Shown here piece after piece: positions 31,259-43,690 of a stretch of 64,000 bases of DNA. A program made the translations under genes and the position numbers. This stretch comes from Posidonia oceanica (lineage: Eukaryota; Streptophyta; Magnoliopsida; Alismatales; Posidoniaceae), in NCBI GenBank assembly GCA_037176725.1, contig JAZBRS010000011.1, forward strand, positions 4,588,001 to 4,652,000. Reading direction: 5' to 3'. Numbering within the stretch: position 1 is the stretch's first letter; every line of letters starts with the position of its first letter. Below the pieces are notes generated by a model. The model was given only the letters and a program-made list of their open reading frames with translations. It made no database searches and was not told the origin of the DNA.

Positions 31259-34200
31259 CCATTTTGACAGGTTGAATTAGTGGATCTCTCTGGTGGCTTC
31301 AAAACCCTCTCAAAACCTTAACCCAAAAAATCATCCAAAAACCCTAGGAAAACCCATCCTTTCTTCAACCTAGAAAACCATCCAAAAATCCTAGGAAAAC
31401 CCATCCTTTCTTCAACCTAGAAAACTACACAAAAACCCTAAGAAAGTCCTTCCAAAACCCATTTCAAACCTAAACCCTAAGTCCTTCCAAAACCCATTTC
31501 AAACCTAAACCCTAAATCCTTCCAAAAACCCTTCAAAAATCCCATTTGAAACCATAGAAAACCCAAGATTAAATCTTAGGTCAAACCTTAGAAACCCTAG
31601 GTCACACACTCACACAAAACCCTTCCAAATTCAAGTCATTATCCTTCCTATCTCTCCTCATTATCCTTTTCTCTTTCCTCATTATCCTTTTCTCTCTCCT
31701 CATTATCCTCCTTCAAACTCATCATCAACCCCCATTCAACACTCCTAAAAACAATTAAAGAGGAAAACCCAACTAGAGAAATAAATCAAACACTTAAAAA
31801 ACAATTCAAAAGAAAACCTAATTAAAAAAACCTAAGAAAAAACCAAGAAAAACCTAATCAAAAACCTAGAAAATCCCATTCAAAATCTAAGAAAACAGAT
31901 TAAAAATCTAAGAAAACAAATTAAAAACCTAAGAGAACAAATCAAAACCTTGGAAAACATTTCAAATAAACTTAAAAAACAATTCAAGAAAAACAATTAA
32001 AAAACTTTAGAGAAAACAAATTAAAAGTCCAAGGAAAAAAAGAGAGAAAGGAAAGGAAAAGACAATTAAAAAACTCAGAGAAGAATCAGAAACAAACAAA
32101 CAAAAATAATTAAAAAAGAAAAGCATAAGAAAAACAATAAAAAACCCTAATTAAAAAAAATTTTAACAAAGAAACAATTAATCAAAGGAAAAAAGGGAAA
32201 AAAACACATAAGGATAAAACCAATTAAAAAACTTAAACAAATTAACAAACTTAAAAACAATTAACAATTAAAATCAAAAGGGAAAAAATTAATCAAATTA
32301 AAAAACTTAAAAACAATTAACAAACTTAAAATTGAAAAGAAAAAAAAAACTTAAAATCAAACGACAAACCTAAATCAAGAGAAAAATTTAAAAAACTATT
32401 AACAAACTTAAAAGAACAATTAAAAGGAAAACCTAAAAAATAATTACTTAAAGTTCTAAAACAAATCCAAAAATCAAAACCCAACTTCCCTTTTTTCTCC
32501 TTTTTCACCCTTCCTTATTCTTCTTTTTCTCCTTCTTTCCCTTTCCTTTCTATTTTTTTTCTTTTCTCCACCAAGGCCCGGCCCATCTCCCCTTCCTCCT
32601 CTTCCTTATCTTCTTTTTCTTTTTTTTCCTTCACCAGCCCATGGCCCAACCCATTCTTCCTACTTCTTCTTCCTCCTTCTTCTCTTCTCCCTCTCACAGC
32701 CAGCAAACGACAGCAGCCTCCCCCTCATTTTTCAAACCTCACCTGACACCACCAAGACTTCCGACCTCCACACTCATGTCCTGTGGCCGAAGACCAAGAC
32801 CACCATCACCTCCATGCCCTGCCATTGGTGGCAGGAAGACCCCATCCTTTGACCACTGCACACACTCACACACATAGGGAAGGAGAGGGAGAACAAAACC
32901 AAAATCCACCCAAAACGACCCAGAAAACACACACCCAAGCAACCCAAAATCCCACTCGTCCTTGTGCACCTTCTTGAGCTAGAAACACCCTCGAATCCAC
33001 CTAGAAATCCCTCTTCGAACCCAACTCTTCCTCTATGACCATCTCCAGCCCAGAACAACCACCACAGCCCTAACCATCCGCCCAAACTTCCCCAGCCAAC
33101 CCACTGCATCACCACCACCTTCACAAGCCTACACATCATTCACCCCCAAACGCCCTACAACCCCAGAAATCCACCACAAACACCTGTGTCCCTTTTCTGT
33201 CTAGAAACTTCAAACACTCACACCTTCCTTTAGAAGCCACACCATCCCAATTGAACCACCTCTTCACACTCACCAGACCTCCACCTAGCCGCCGGAGCCT
33301 CCACCTTGGCCTAGAGAGCCACAGAGCGCCGGGACGACCTCAGCACCACAGGCAGCACCCACCAAGACCCAGATCTTCCCCCGAGCAGCCAAAGCCTCTT
33401 CTGGCTTGTCCCCGAGCTCCGGAGGAACTCCAGTAGCCTCTCCGCATCGCCGCGTGCCGCCAAGGACGCCCGCAGTGCCACTGCAACCGCCGCTGGCCAC
33501 ACAGAATCCACCTGAGGTCGATGGACTCCTTCGGTCACCCTTACAGGTAATGGACGCCATTTTCGAACTCCCTATGTGCCATTTATGCTTCCCAGTTAGT
33601 TTATTTTGGATTTTGGTATGTGTGTCACGATTTAAGCCTCGCCAGAGTTCTCTTCTTCCCCGACGACGATCGTTGCTGCCGCCGCTCGTCGCACGCACCG
33701 GACCGCCGCGCCGCCTCCTGGCTGCCTTCGGATCCTCTCCGGGGCTGCAGCGGCCCCTCTGCACCTTCGTGCGCCACCAGCCGCCCGCTGGAGCCGCCGC
33801 ACCTCCGCCAGCACAGTGGCTGGAGCTGCGGGAAGAAGACGGCACTGTTCACTTATTTTTCGTTTTTAAAACTTTAATATGGTTTAAAGCTTGCATTGAA
33901 ATAAATTCTGTTAGTTTATTTTTATTACGTTTAGGTCCAGAATCAGTTTAAGAATTATTTAATGTCTGAATAAAACTATATTACATTGCTTTTAATTTCT
34001 GTCATTTCTTTTTATTACATTTCAGTCCTTCTGTAGTTTAAAAAAGTTTGATGCCATTTACTTTCAGTCCGGTAGCTTACTTTATTTACATTCAAGTCCT
34101 TCAGTTGTTAGATATCATTTAAATGTTTGTTTTTTATCTTATTACATTACATTTAACTTCTGCAACTTATTTTATTTGCAGTTGAGTCCTCTATTGATTT

Positions 34201-36520
34201 ATCATATCATTTAAATGCATGTTTTATCTTATTACATTGCTTTAAAGTCTTCTGTTTATTTTAATTTGCATCCAAGTCCACTGTTCAATTGAAAAGTCAT
34301 TTAAATCATAGCTTTACCATATTGCATTGCATTTAGGCCCTCTGATTTATTTTATTTGCACTTTAATCCTCCTGCAGTTGTTAAAAATCATTTAAATCGC
34401 ATGTTTATCATATTACATTGCATTTTAGACCCTGTCTTTTATTTTATTTACTTTCAGGTCCTGTGGTTGATTGAAAATCATTTAAATCTTGCTTTGAATC
34501 ATACTGCATTGCATTTTAGCCCCTGCACTTACATTATTTGCATATTAGTCCTCCATAGTTCATGCATTTCATTTAATCAGCATTTAAAACTATATTGCAT
34601 TACAGAAAAACCCATAACAATAGTTTAACTACATATCAGTCCTCCACAATTCATGCATTTCATTTAAATCAGCATTTAAACTATATTGCATTAATAAAAA
34701 GCCCAGAAGCATGTTTTAATTGCATTTCAGTCCTCAGTTTAATCATTCATCATTTAAATCATGTTTTAAACCTTATTGCATTATTGAAAAACCCAAAAAT
34801 ACATCTTATTTGCATCTTAGTCCTGTTCAGTTGTTAGATTTCATTTAATCTGCATTTAAAACCTTATTACATTGCTAAAAAATCCAAAAAAACTTGTTTT
34901 ATTTGCATTTTAGTCCTCCATGCATTTAAATGCCATGTTAGTTGCATTTTAAACCATATTGCATTGTTAAAAAGCCCCACAGTTTTCTGAAATTGCACAT
35001 AAGTTCATGTTTTTCAACTTTTACAAGTTTGCATGCTTTCTTTGCATTACATTTAGGTCCTGCAAGTTTTTAAAACTGCATTTAGGTCCTTTTATTGCAT
35101 TTTTGCATGCATTCATCCTAATTAATATTGCATTTAGCTCATGCACCATTGCATTAGCATTCTTGCATACATTTGCACTGTTTTGCACACACTTAGGGGC
35201 ATTTTGCACATAAGATCCAGTAGTTTTTCTAAATTACCTCTAAGGTCCCTGCATTGCATTTCCACATGCATTTGCATTCCCATATCATCAGTCATTGCCC
35301 TCTTGCATTCATTCAAACATCCTCTGCATTCATGCATGCATTCACCTTGTTCTGCACACCCTTAGGGACTATTTGCACTTAGATCCCTACCTTTTTTGGC
35401 CATTGAGCCTTCTGACTTAAAACCTGAATAACTTTTGATCGGATCGTTGGATTTCCACGATCTGACTGTCCAGGTCTTCCTGGTTGAATGATCTTCCATT
35501 CTAACCAAAGTTATTTCAAATCAGGCCTCAGATTCTCAAGATAAGTCCATCTGAAGCACAATACATCATTCATTTGCATTGCATGCATTATTTTGCGTGT
35601 CCGCATCTGTTTTTACTCGTTTTTGCACCGTTTTGCTTGCCTACTATCGCTTTTGCACCGTTTTGCGTGCTAGCATATATTTTCGTCTGTTTTTGCACTG
35701 TTTTGCATGCCCACATTCTTTTTTGCTTGCTGTTGCATCGTTTTATGTGCCTGCTTTCGCTTCTCGCACAGTTTTGCATGCCTGCTTTCGTTTCTCGCAC
35801 CGTTTTGCGTGTTTGCTCATGTTTTCCTTTGCATGTCGCTTGCATGTGTATGCTTTTACCACTGTTTTGTTTTGTCGCTTGCATTTGGATTTAGGGCAGT
35901 GATGCTTACTGCCTGGAGTTCTCATGGACCAGGGTTCGCCCGGTTCGGAACACAGACAGTGCTGCTGAGCACTTAGAGATTGCACGTTTAATTCCTTGCA
36001 CGCATTCTATCCCTTAGAACATACATTTGAGCATCTAATTAGGCATTCATGGCACTTAGGCATTCAAAGTATGCATTTTCCTGTGTATGCGAGCGTAAGC
36101 CTAGAAAGACCAATTCTCGGTCGTGTCAGGGGTGCCTAACACCTTCATCGCACGTAACAGGAGTCCTGGCCCTTTCTCATGGCCCGCATTGACCATATTG
36201 CCCTTATCCTAGGCACGAGTCACATCATTGCATTTCATTGCATCCCATTTCATTTGCATTGCATTGCATTGCATCTTTTGCTTGGTTTTGCGTATTTATT
36301 CATGTATTTCTCCAGTTTTCCTTGTCTCTCAACTTAATAGACACGGTGGCGACTCTGATTTGTCTTATCTTTTCTTTTTCTTGCTCTTTTCCCCTTTTTT
36401 TGGTGTTTTCGAGTCAAGTCTTCCTTCTCGGATACACCCGTTAATAGTGAACCTGATTCTGATTGGTGCACGCGAGCTTTGGCATCATGCATGAACGATC
36501 CAAACACCGGGATTACTACA
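31249..36520 (+). mobile_element. 3' LTR of element D (about 5.3 kb)
   Basis: Starts TGTTGACACCCC after the polypurine tract and ends GGGATTACTACA at 36520. Part order is as in LTR A: an A-rich, AAACCCTA-rich part (31300-32480), a C/T-rich part (32480-32720), and a GC-rich part (32720-33860) with a donor-like TTACAG/GTAATG at 33546/33547. T-rich units follow at 33900-35120, then TGCACCGTTTTGC repeats (35600-35830), the conserved block at 36128 and a primer-site-like TGGCGACTCTG at 36347. From 36521 the sequence continues inside another LTR (E) at its GC-rich part, so D is inserted in E. Candidate target duplication: ACAGC. No open frame here is conserved. Confidence 0.88.
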
Positions 36521-39500
36521 ACAGCAGACCACCCACAAATGCTGCTTTCTTCTCCGTGGCGCGTAGCTTGCGCTTGACCGGCTCCCGAGGTTCGGACCGC
36601 CTCCAGCAACTGCACCAGAGCTTCGCCTGCTGTCGAGGATGCCCGCAGCAGCGTCACCACCTCCGCCGGCAGCTGCACAACCCACTGAGGTCGGGGGGAC
36701 GATCCAGCAGCACAAACAGGTAAATAACCTTACCTTTAGCTTAGTTTAGATCGCCTTTTGCTTCCCAGCCCCTTAGAATTAGGTTTGGGTCGCCATCGTG
36801 CCGTTCCAGCTCCGCTGCTACAGTTTTCTTCTCTGGCGAGCCCCTGCTACGCCTCCGGCCTGCTCCAGCTCTACCGATCATCGCCCAAGCACCACCATAG
36901 CTCCCGCAGTCCAACTACTGTGTCACCGAGCTCTGCCGTCGCCTCCAGCAGCCAGACCGCCTTCTGCAAGCTTTGCAGATCTCCGTCTGCACCACCAGAC
37001 CGCTCCAGCTGCTGTCATGCTCTGCCGACCCCTCCGTAACCTCTGCCGTGCCTCGTCAGACTTCCCTGAGCGTCGCCCATGCCTTGCCGAGCTTCGCTCG
37101 CACCTGCACCAAGCCTTCTTCCCGGACGAGCGGTCGGCATTGTTCCCCCTCCTTTTTTTAATCCCATTAGTTAGCTTTAGGTTTTATTTTTCCTTAGCTT
37201 ATTAGGTTTTGCATTGCATTGCATTTAGGTCCGTTAGTTTTATTTATTTGCATTCAGGTCTTGCTGTAGTTTAGGTTTTATTTAATTTCTGTTTTAAACT
37301 TTATTACATTGCATTTAATTTCTATTATTTACTTTTATTGCATTTCAGTCCTTCTGTAGTTCAAAATACTTTAATGTCTTTTAGTTTTAGTCCAGCAATT
37401 TACTTTATTTACATTCAAGTCCTGCAGTTGATTAATATCATTTAAATGCATGTTTTTATCTTATTACATTACTCTTAACTCCTGTTATTTATTTTATTTA
37501 CATATCAGTCCTCCTTCAGTTGTTAAAAATCATTTAAATCGCATGTTTTCTTATTACATTGCAGTTTAGTCCTGTTACTTATTTTATTTGCACTTTAGTC
37601 CACTACAGTTGATTCAAATCATTTAAATAGCATTTTTACCATATTACATTGCATTTTAGCCCCTGCATTTATTTAATTTGCATTTTAGTCCAGTGCATGC
37701 ATTCACAGCATTTATTTTCTTGCATTTTTACCATACTACATTGCATTTTCGACCCTGCCTTTTATTGCATTTGCATATTGGTCCTCAGTCCATTTAGATT
37801 TCATTTAATCTCTGTTTTAAAACCTTATTGCATTATTAAAAAACCCAGAGACTTATTTTTATTGCATTTAGGTCCTCAATTCATTCATTCATTTCATTTA
37901 AAGCATGTTTCGAACTATATTGCATTGCAGAAAACCCCTGCAACTTTTTAAAATTGCGTTTAGGTCCTGTTTAGCTGTAACTTGATTTAAATGTGATTTT
38001 TTAACCATATTGCATTGTAATAAAGCCCACAGGGTTTTAATATTTGCATTTAGGTCCAATCTGGTTCAAGATTTGATTTAAATGTGGATTTTAAACTTTA
38101 TTACATTGCAATAAAGTCCAACAAGTTTCAATTATTGCATTTAGGTTCAGTTTTCTTATAACTGTGATTTAAAAAGCAATTTTAAGTCTTATTACATTGT
38201 AATAAAGTTCTATAGTTTCTCATTATTGCATTTGGGTCTAGTTTTTTTATAACTATGATTTAAATGTGATAATAAACTTTATTACATTGCAATAAAGTCG
38301 TGTAGCTTGTGTTTATTGCATTTAGGTCCTTCCCTTGCATTTTTGCATGCATATTTTTTAGTTAACATTGCATTCAGTCCTGCATCATTGCATTAGCATT
38401 ATTGCATACATTTGCATTGTTTTGCACACCCTTAGGGATTATTTACACTTACCCTTACCTTTTCTAGCCCTTGAGCCTTCTGACTTGAAACCTGAATAAC
38501 TTTTGATCGGACCATTGGATTTCCACGATCTAACTGTCTAGGTCTTCCTGGTTGAATGATCTTTCATTCTAACCAAAGTGATCTCAGATTAGGCCTTAGA
38601 TTCTCAAGATAAGTCCATCTAAACACTGCACAACACTCATTGCTCCTTCATTTGCATTGCATGCATTTTTTTGCTTGTGTTTGCATTATTTTGCGTGCCC
38701 ATACCTGTTTTGCTTGCATTTGCATTGTTTTGCGTGCCCGCATCCGTTCTTGCTTGCATTTGCATTGTTTTGCGCACCCGTTCTCGTTTTCCTTTTCCTT
38801 TGCACTGTTTTGCATACTGGCTTTCGTTTCTCGCACCGTTTCGCATGTTTACTGTTGTTTTCCTTTGCATGTCGCTTGCATGTGTATGGTTTTACCATTG
38901 TTTTGATTTATCGCTTGCATTTGCATTTAGGGCAATGATGCTTACTGCCTGGAGTTCTCATGGACTAGGGTTCGCCCGGTTCGGAACACAGACAGCGCTG
39001 CTGAGTACTTAGATTGCACATTTAATTCCTTGCATGTATTCCATCATTTAGAGCACCCATTTGAGCATCTAATTAGGCATTCATGGCACTTAGGCATTCA
39101 TAGTAAGCATTTCCCTGCATATGCGAGCGTAAGCCTAGAAAGACCGATTCTCGGGTGTGTCGGGGGTGCCTAACACCTTCCCCGCACGTAACAGGAATCC
39201 TTGCCCTTTCTCATGGCCCGCAATGACCATATTGCCCTTATCCTAGGCACGAGTCACATAACTTGCATCATTGCATATCATTTCATCTGCATTGCATTGC
39301 ATTGCACCTTTTGCTTGGTTTTGCGTGTTTATTCACGCATGTCCCCGATTTTCCTTGTCTTCCAATTTAATAGACACGATGGCAACTCAGATTTGTCTTT
39401 CTTCTCCTTTTCTTTTCTTTTTTAAGTGTTTTCGAGTCAAGTCTTCCTTCTCGGATACACCCGCTAATAGTGAACTTGATTCTGATCGGTGCACACGAGC

Positions 39501-39543
39501 TTTGGCAGCGTACATGGACAATACAGACACTGGGATTACTACA
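36521..39543 (+). mobile_element. Right part of LTR E
   Basis: Begins in the GC-rich exon-like part. CACCTCCGCCGGCAGC near 36655 matches LTR A near 22148. A donor-like AAACAG/GTAAAT lies at 36719/36720, followed by T-rich units (37200-38350), GCATTGTTTTGCG repeats (38690-38850), the conserved block at 39166 and a primer-site-like sequence at 39380. It ends TGGGATTACTACA at 39543. It is closest to LTR D. The left part would lie left of D, outside the window. It interrupts the gag of minus-strand F. Candidate target duplication: GCAGG (39544-39548). Confidence 0.85.
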
Positions 39544-41373
39544 GCAGGCTGAAAGGGAGAATTGACGTACATGACGGCGTGCTGTTCAGAGTAGCTGGGA
39601 GTAGAGTTGTTTTTGTTGTTACTGCGGTGATTGTTGCTGGAGTTGTTGATCTGCCCGGCCAATGCAGCAAGTGCAGGGAAATTCCACTTCACAGTGAGCT
39701 TTCCAAGCGGGTGCTAGCTCTAATCAGCGATGCAAGACTATTGATTGGTTGGATGGCAAGCAGAGCCCCAGTCGCTGGTTGCACCCCCTTGACGATCATG
39801 TCGATAGATTCCTTGACAGAGGGTCTATCTCTGATGTAGGCAGCTACGGAACGCCAGCGACCGACATACTCCTCGAATGGCTCTTAGGGCCTCTACCGGA
39901 TGACGACAAGATCCTCTCGCTTGGGGGTCAAGTCGAGGTTGAAAGAATACTGCTCCAGGAAAGCCTGGGAAAGATCAGTCCAAGTCTGAATTACGGCCAT
40001 GTGAAGGGAAGTGAACCACTTGAGCGCGGGGCCGGTTAGACTCTTCTGAAATAGGCCGATTAGAAGCTTATCGTCAGCCTGAAGCTGAGCAAGGTCTCCG
40101 CAGTATGCTTTCAAATGCGAGATGGGGCAGCCTCTACCATTGTACTTTTCAAATTCTGGGATGCAGAATTTTGAAGGAAGTGTGGCCTCTAGGAAGTAGC
40201 AAAGGTCCCAAAATCGGTAGGACTGGCGGTTTGTGCCTTCCACTTGACGAAGTGCTCTTTCTAGATTTCCCAACCTGGCGAGGACGGAATCTGAAGTTGC
40301 TGCTGGCAATGGTTGTGCAGTAGAGGCAAGGGCATCGTATGCTGTATGAGTCGTGCGAAAGTACTCCTCCGGATCCACCATTATGCCACTTGGTGTCGAG
40401 GCGTAAGGGCCAGCATACCCGTGCGAGTGTGAGTAGTGTTGTGAGATGTATGTGGGAGCCTGAACCTGATGCAAAGGAGATGGACAGATAGTATACTGTG
40501 CAGTGTAAGGTGCAGTGCATGGGAGCAGCAACTGTTGCACTGGCACAGCGCCAGGCAACTGGCTCTAAGGGTGTTGTGCTCCTGCCAATCCAAGAGACTG
40601 GCCACCAAGTAATGGAGTAGCATGCAATGGATAGTGCTATGTAGATGTAGGAGGTAGAAAAAGCGCCCGCATCGCCGGAGCTATGAGGAGCTGGGGCGAT
40701 GGCAAGGGCGGAAGTGCAGTGTGGTGAGCCTACAGAGCTATGGTGGGCTGCACCGGAACCTCAGGGGTCGGATGAGAAGAGTGGGCCGTAGCCGGGTCGA
40801 GTGCAAGAGCCATGCTTCGCAGTCTCTCGGCCTTAGCCAACAGACGTTGTGCTTGCGAGGCAAGGGACTCATTGATCGATGGGCCGGGACACAAAAGAGG
40901 GTCTGCCAAAGGGGGCACGGAAACTGAGGAAGCAAAAGGGAAAGACCCTATGCAAGAGGCAGCCGCAGAAGGCTGAATTCCTGAGATGGGAAGGCCCTGG
41001 GATGGAGCAGAAGGTGACACTCCTGGAGTCTGTGTGGCGGTCACTGCGGTTGACTCGGTGACAAGTTCCAGGTCAACTGAGGTCGACCCTTGTCCCAGAT
41101 AGAGGGGCTGGGAAGTTTCCTACACTAGAAGAGGTGAGGAGACGGGGGACGTCAAAGCAAGGGAAGGAGAGACCGAAGTCGGTATCTCCTCTAACGCCAA
41201 AGAGGAGGGCTTGCCGGTATGCTGGGCCATAACGGACAGCAAGCGAGTGTGAACAGGTCTGCGGTTGAAAGCAGGGATACGAGACTTAAGGCGAGCTATT
41301 GTCGGAGGTGATAGATAGCTTAGAGACAGAGAGGAGGGACGGTCGAGATCCTAGCTGAGGAGCTCGCACCTAC
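39544..41373 (-). pseudogene. gag: gag of element F (C-terminal part cut off by E)
   Basis: Minus-strand capsid gene. After a splice-acceptor-like TTTTACAG at 41374 the reading begins with a Pro/Ser-rich region (MAQHTGKPSSLALEEIP, compare MAQYVNEPPFTL in A). The gag domain follows at about 40300-39890 with SHLKAYCGDLAQLQAD, LFQKSLTGPALKWFTSL and DLSQAFLEQYSFNLDLTPKR. It continues into PSYSEQHAVMYVNSPFQPA and is cut at 39544 by the end of LTR E. It is about 60-65 percent identical to the gag of A by eye. Stops include those near 41118, 40632, 40562 and 39892. The Cys-His segment and all of pol are missing and must lie beyond the E insertion. Confidence 0.85.
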
Positions 41374-42325
41374 CTGTAAAACAACAAAAGTGTTAGAGGA
41401 TAAACGCAAAAAAGGTTATTAGGGGTGGCATGAATGGCACACGTGCAGATGAATGCCCTATTATGCGCTCTCTCACCATGCACATCTTGAGTAGGTGGCC
41501 TACTCGGACTCACTCATGGGTATGGGTTTATTGACTCCAGGTTAGAAAAAGTAGGTCCTCGTCTAGACCCTGGCTAGAGCTCAGGTATAACGGGAGGTGC
41601 GTTAGTGGCCTTGACTCTGCCGGAGCATGGGCTGTACCCTCTACTAGCACTGACACGACCCAAGACAAGGGGGGACAGACCGACTAGCTCGTCTTGTGCC
41701 AAAGTAATCGAACGAGAGACTAGGACTGTCCTTCTCAGACTAAGTGGGTGGACTCAGGGATGAGAAGATGCATGCTTTCTAAAATGATCAATCATGCAAA
41801 GATGCTTTAGAGTGTTTTACTTGCGTTTTATTTAGCCAAAGGGGAAAATTGCAAGTTTGGCTCTAGTTGTGCTTAAAATTTAAAGTTTGGCTTTATTGTT
41901 GCTTTTAAAATAAGCCAAAGGGGAGCAATCATGTTCCTAATATCCTAAGCATGGCATATGCATGAAGGGGAAAGAAACAGAAAGCCACGGCAAGTAAACA
42001 ACCAAACAACAAGGCAAAAGGCATGTGTATGGCATGTGCATTGTGTTTGTGGATATGATAGTGAAAAGAAAACACTCATCACATCAAAAACCATGTATAC
42101 ATGGCATGTGCATGTGTAGTGGCATAGCAATTGTGTAAAACAAAGCATTCATCACTCACAAGGCATGTATAATGCGCCAAGCAAGTATTTAGGCATGTAT
42201 AATGTATAAATAAAGCAAGTAAAAGCAATGCAAGCAATAAAGCAGGCAAGCTGGCAAGCAGGCAAGGCAAGCACAAGCGAAAAATCATGCAAGCGAAAAG
42301 CCAAAACGAAAGTTGGAGTCTAGAA
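41374..42325 (-). other. 5' leader of element F
   Basis: Non-coding stretch between primer site and gag, about 950 bp. There is no ORF1-like gene upstream of gag as in classical Ogre elements. The acceptor TTGTTGTTTTACAG ends at 41374. Simple GCAAGC-type repetition occurs at 42170-42300. The 41945-42148 frame is not supported. Confidence 0.6.
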
Positions 42326-42343
42326 TCCCTAGCGGAGTCACCA
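42326..42343 (-). promoter_or_regulatory. Primer binding site of element F (tRNA-Arg type)
   Basis: On the minus strand TGGTGACTCCGCTAGGGA follows the LTR end by one base. It matches the complement of the 3' end of a plant tRNA-Arg (expected TGGCGACTCCGCTGGGGA) with two differences. A tRNA-Arg primer is the usual one for Ogre/Tat elements. This is the only intact Ty3-type primer site in the window. Confidence 0.8.
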
Positions 42344-42344
42344 C

Positions 42345-43158
42345 TATAGCGATCCTGGGCATCGGCACGTCCAAGCACGCTGCCAAAGCTCGCGTGCACC
42401 AACCGACGAGAGGTCGCTATGAGCGTGTGGATCCGAGGAAGGAAACTCGACTCGAAAACACCGAAAATGACAAGAGAAATAAAAGATAAAGCAAAATCAG
42501 AGTCGCCACCTAATCTATTAAGTCGGGAGACAAGGAAAACCGGGGGAAATGCAAGAAAACATGCAAATGAATGCAATGCTATGCAAAATGATTGACTTGT
42601 GTCAAGGATGGGGGCAAAATGGTCACTGCAGGCCAGAGAAAGCGTAAGGACTCCTGTTATGCATCGGGAAGGTGTTAAGCACCCCCGACGAGCCCGAGGA
42701 ATCAGTCTTTCTTGGCTAAACTCGCTTGCATTTGCAGGATTGTCGGCAATGCTTGCTTATAACTGTACGCCCAGGGGGCGAGGGATGCTATGCCATGCTA
42801 TGAATGCTTTACTTGCTCGAAATGCCTGAATGCCATGTATGGTAATTAAACGTGCAGTCTATGTGCTCAGCAGCGCTGCTAGTGTTCCGAATCGGGCGGG
42901 CCCTAGTTTGTAAGAACTCCAGACAGTAAGCATCATTGCCGTAAATGCGATGCAGGCGAGAAATCAAAACGCCGAAGAAAACCTTGCAATGCGAATAGCG
43001 ACATGCGATGGAAAACAAGTCTGAGGCGAAAAACCACGGGGAAGCAGGCGATGCAAGGCGTAAAACAGGAAATAGGGGTCTGACGGCATGCATGGGTGTC
43101 AAGGCATGTACCGGAGGCAACAAAATGCGGAAAGTGACAACGAAAAAAAAGATCGGTG
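42345..43158 (-). mobile_element. LTR shared by F and G, 3' part
   Basis: On minus this ends ...GGATCGCTATA at 42345. The last bases are probably a decayed CTACA terminus. It holds the conserved block (42637-42690), a primer-site-like TGGCGACTCTG (42498-42508) and the CTGGAGTT.T.ACGAA..AGG segment near 42905 seen in the other LTRs. The truncated copia element begins at about 43159. The rest of this LTR is at 48030-49346. Confidence 0.75.
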
Positions 43159-43159
43159 C

Positions 43160-43690
43160 TTAAAAATTCCAATAACAAAGCCTTTTTCAATCAAAAATTT
43201 CTTTAACCTATCATACCAAGCTCTAGGAGCTTGTTTTAGACTATAGAGAGCTTTGTTTAATTTAAATACATGATCTGTATAAACTTCATGTTCAAATCCG
43301 GGGGGTTGTTTCACATATACTTCTTCCTCGATTACCCCATTTAGAAAGGCACTTTTAACATCCATTTGATATAACTTGAAGTTTATTGAACTTGCATAGG
43401 CTAATAACATCCTTATTGATTCTAATCTGGCTACAGGGGCATAAGTTTCATCAAAGTCGATTCTTTCTTCTTGATTGTATCCTTGTGCCACTAACCTAGC
43501 CTTATTTTTAACTATGTTTCTTGATTCATTTAACTTATTTCTATATATCCATTTTGTTCTTATGATTTGGTGATCTTTAAGTTTTGGGACTAATTCCCAT
43601 ACATTGTTTCTTTTAAATTGATTTAACTCTTCATTCATAGCAACCATCCAATATTCATCCTTGCTAGCATCATGTATATTTTTGGGCTCA
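43160..43690 (-). pseudogene. pol: Copia reverse transcriptase, N-terminal half only
   Basis: Reads [83 protein letters not shown] and [16 protein letters not shown], then ends after IEKGF at about 43165. The YVDD motif and the whole RNase H are missing, and LTR sequence of F/G follows without a copia 3' LTR. The preserved part has no stop. Resembles the Tork/SIRE side of Ty1/copia, but I cannot assign the lineage firmly. Confidence 0.9.

Noticed and set aside
33285..33951. Overlapping 186- and 181-codon frames in LTR D
   Set aside because: Opposite-strand frames over the same CCG-rich DNA. Composition-driven and not conserved in LTRs A, E or H.
42326..42343. tRNA gene
   Set aside because: Only the 18-base complement of a tRNA 3' end is present, in the place of a primer site. 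No cloverleaf or A/B boxes around it.
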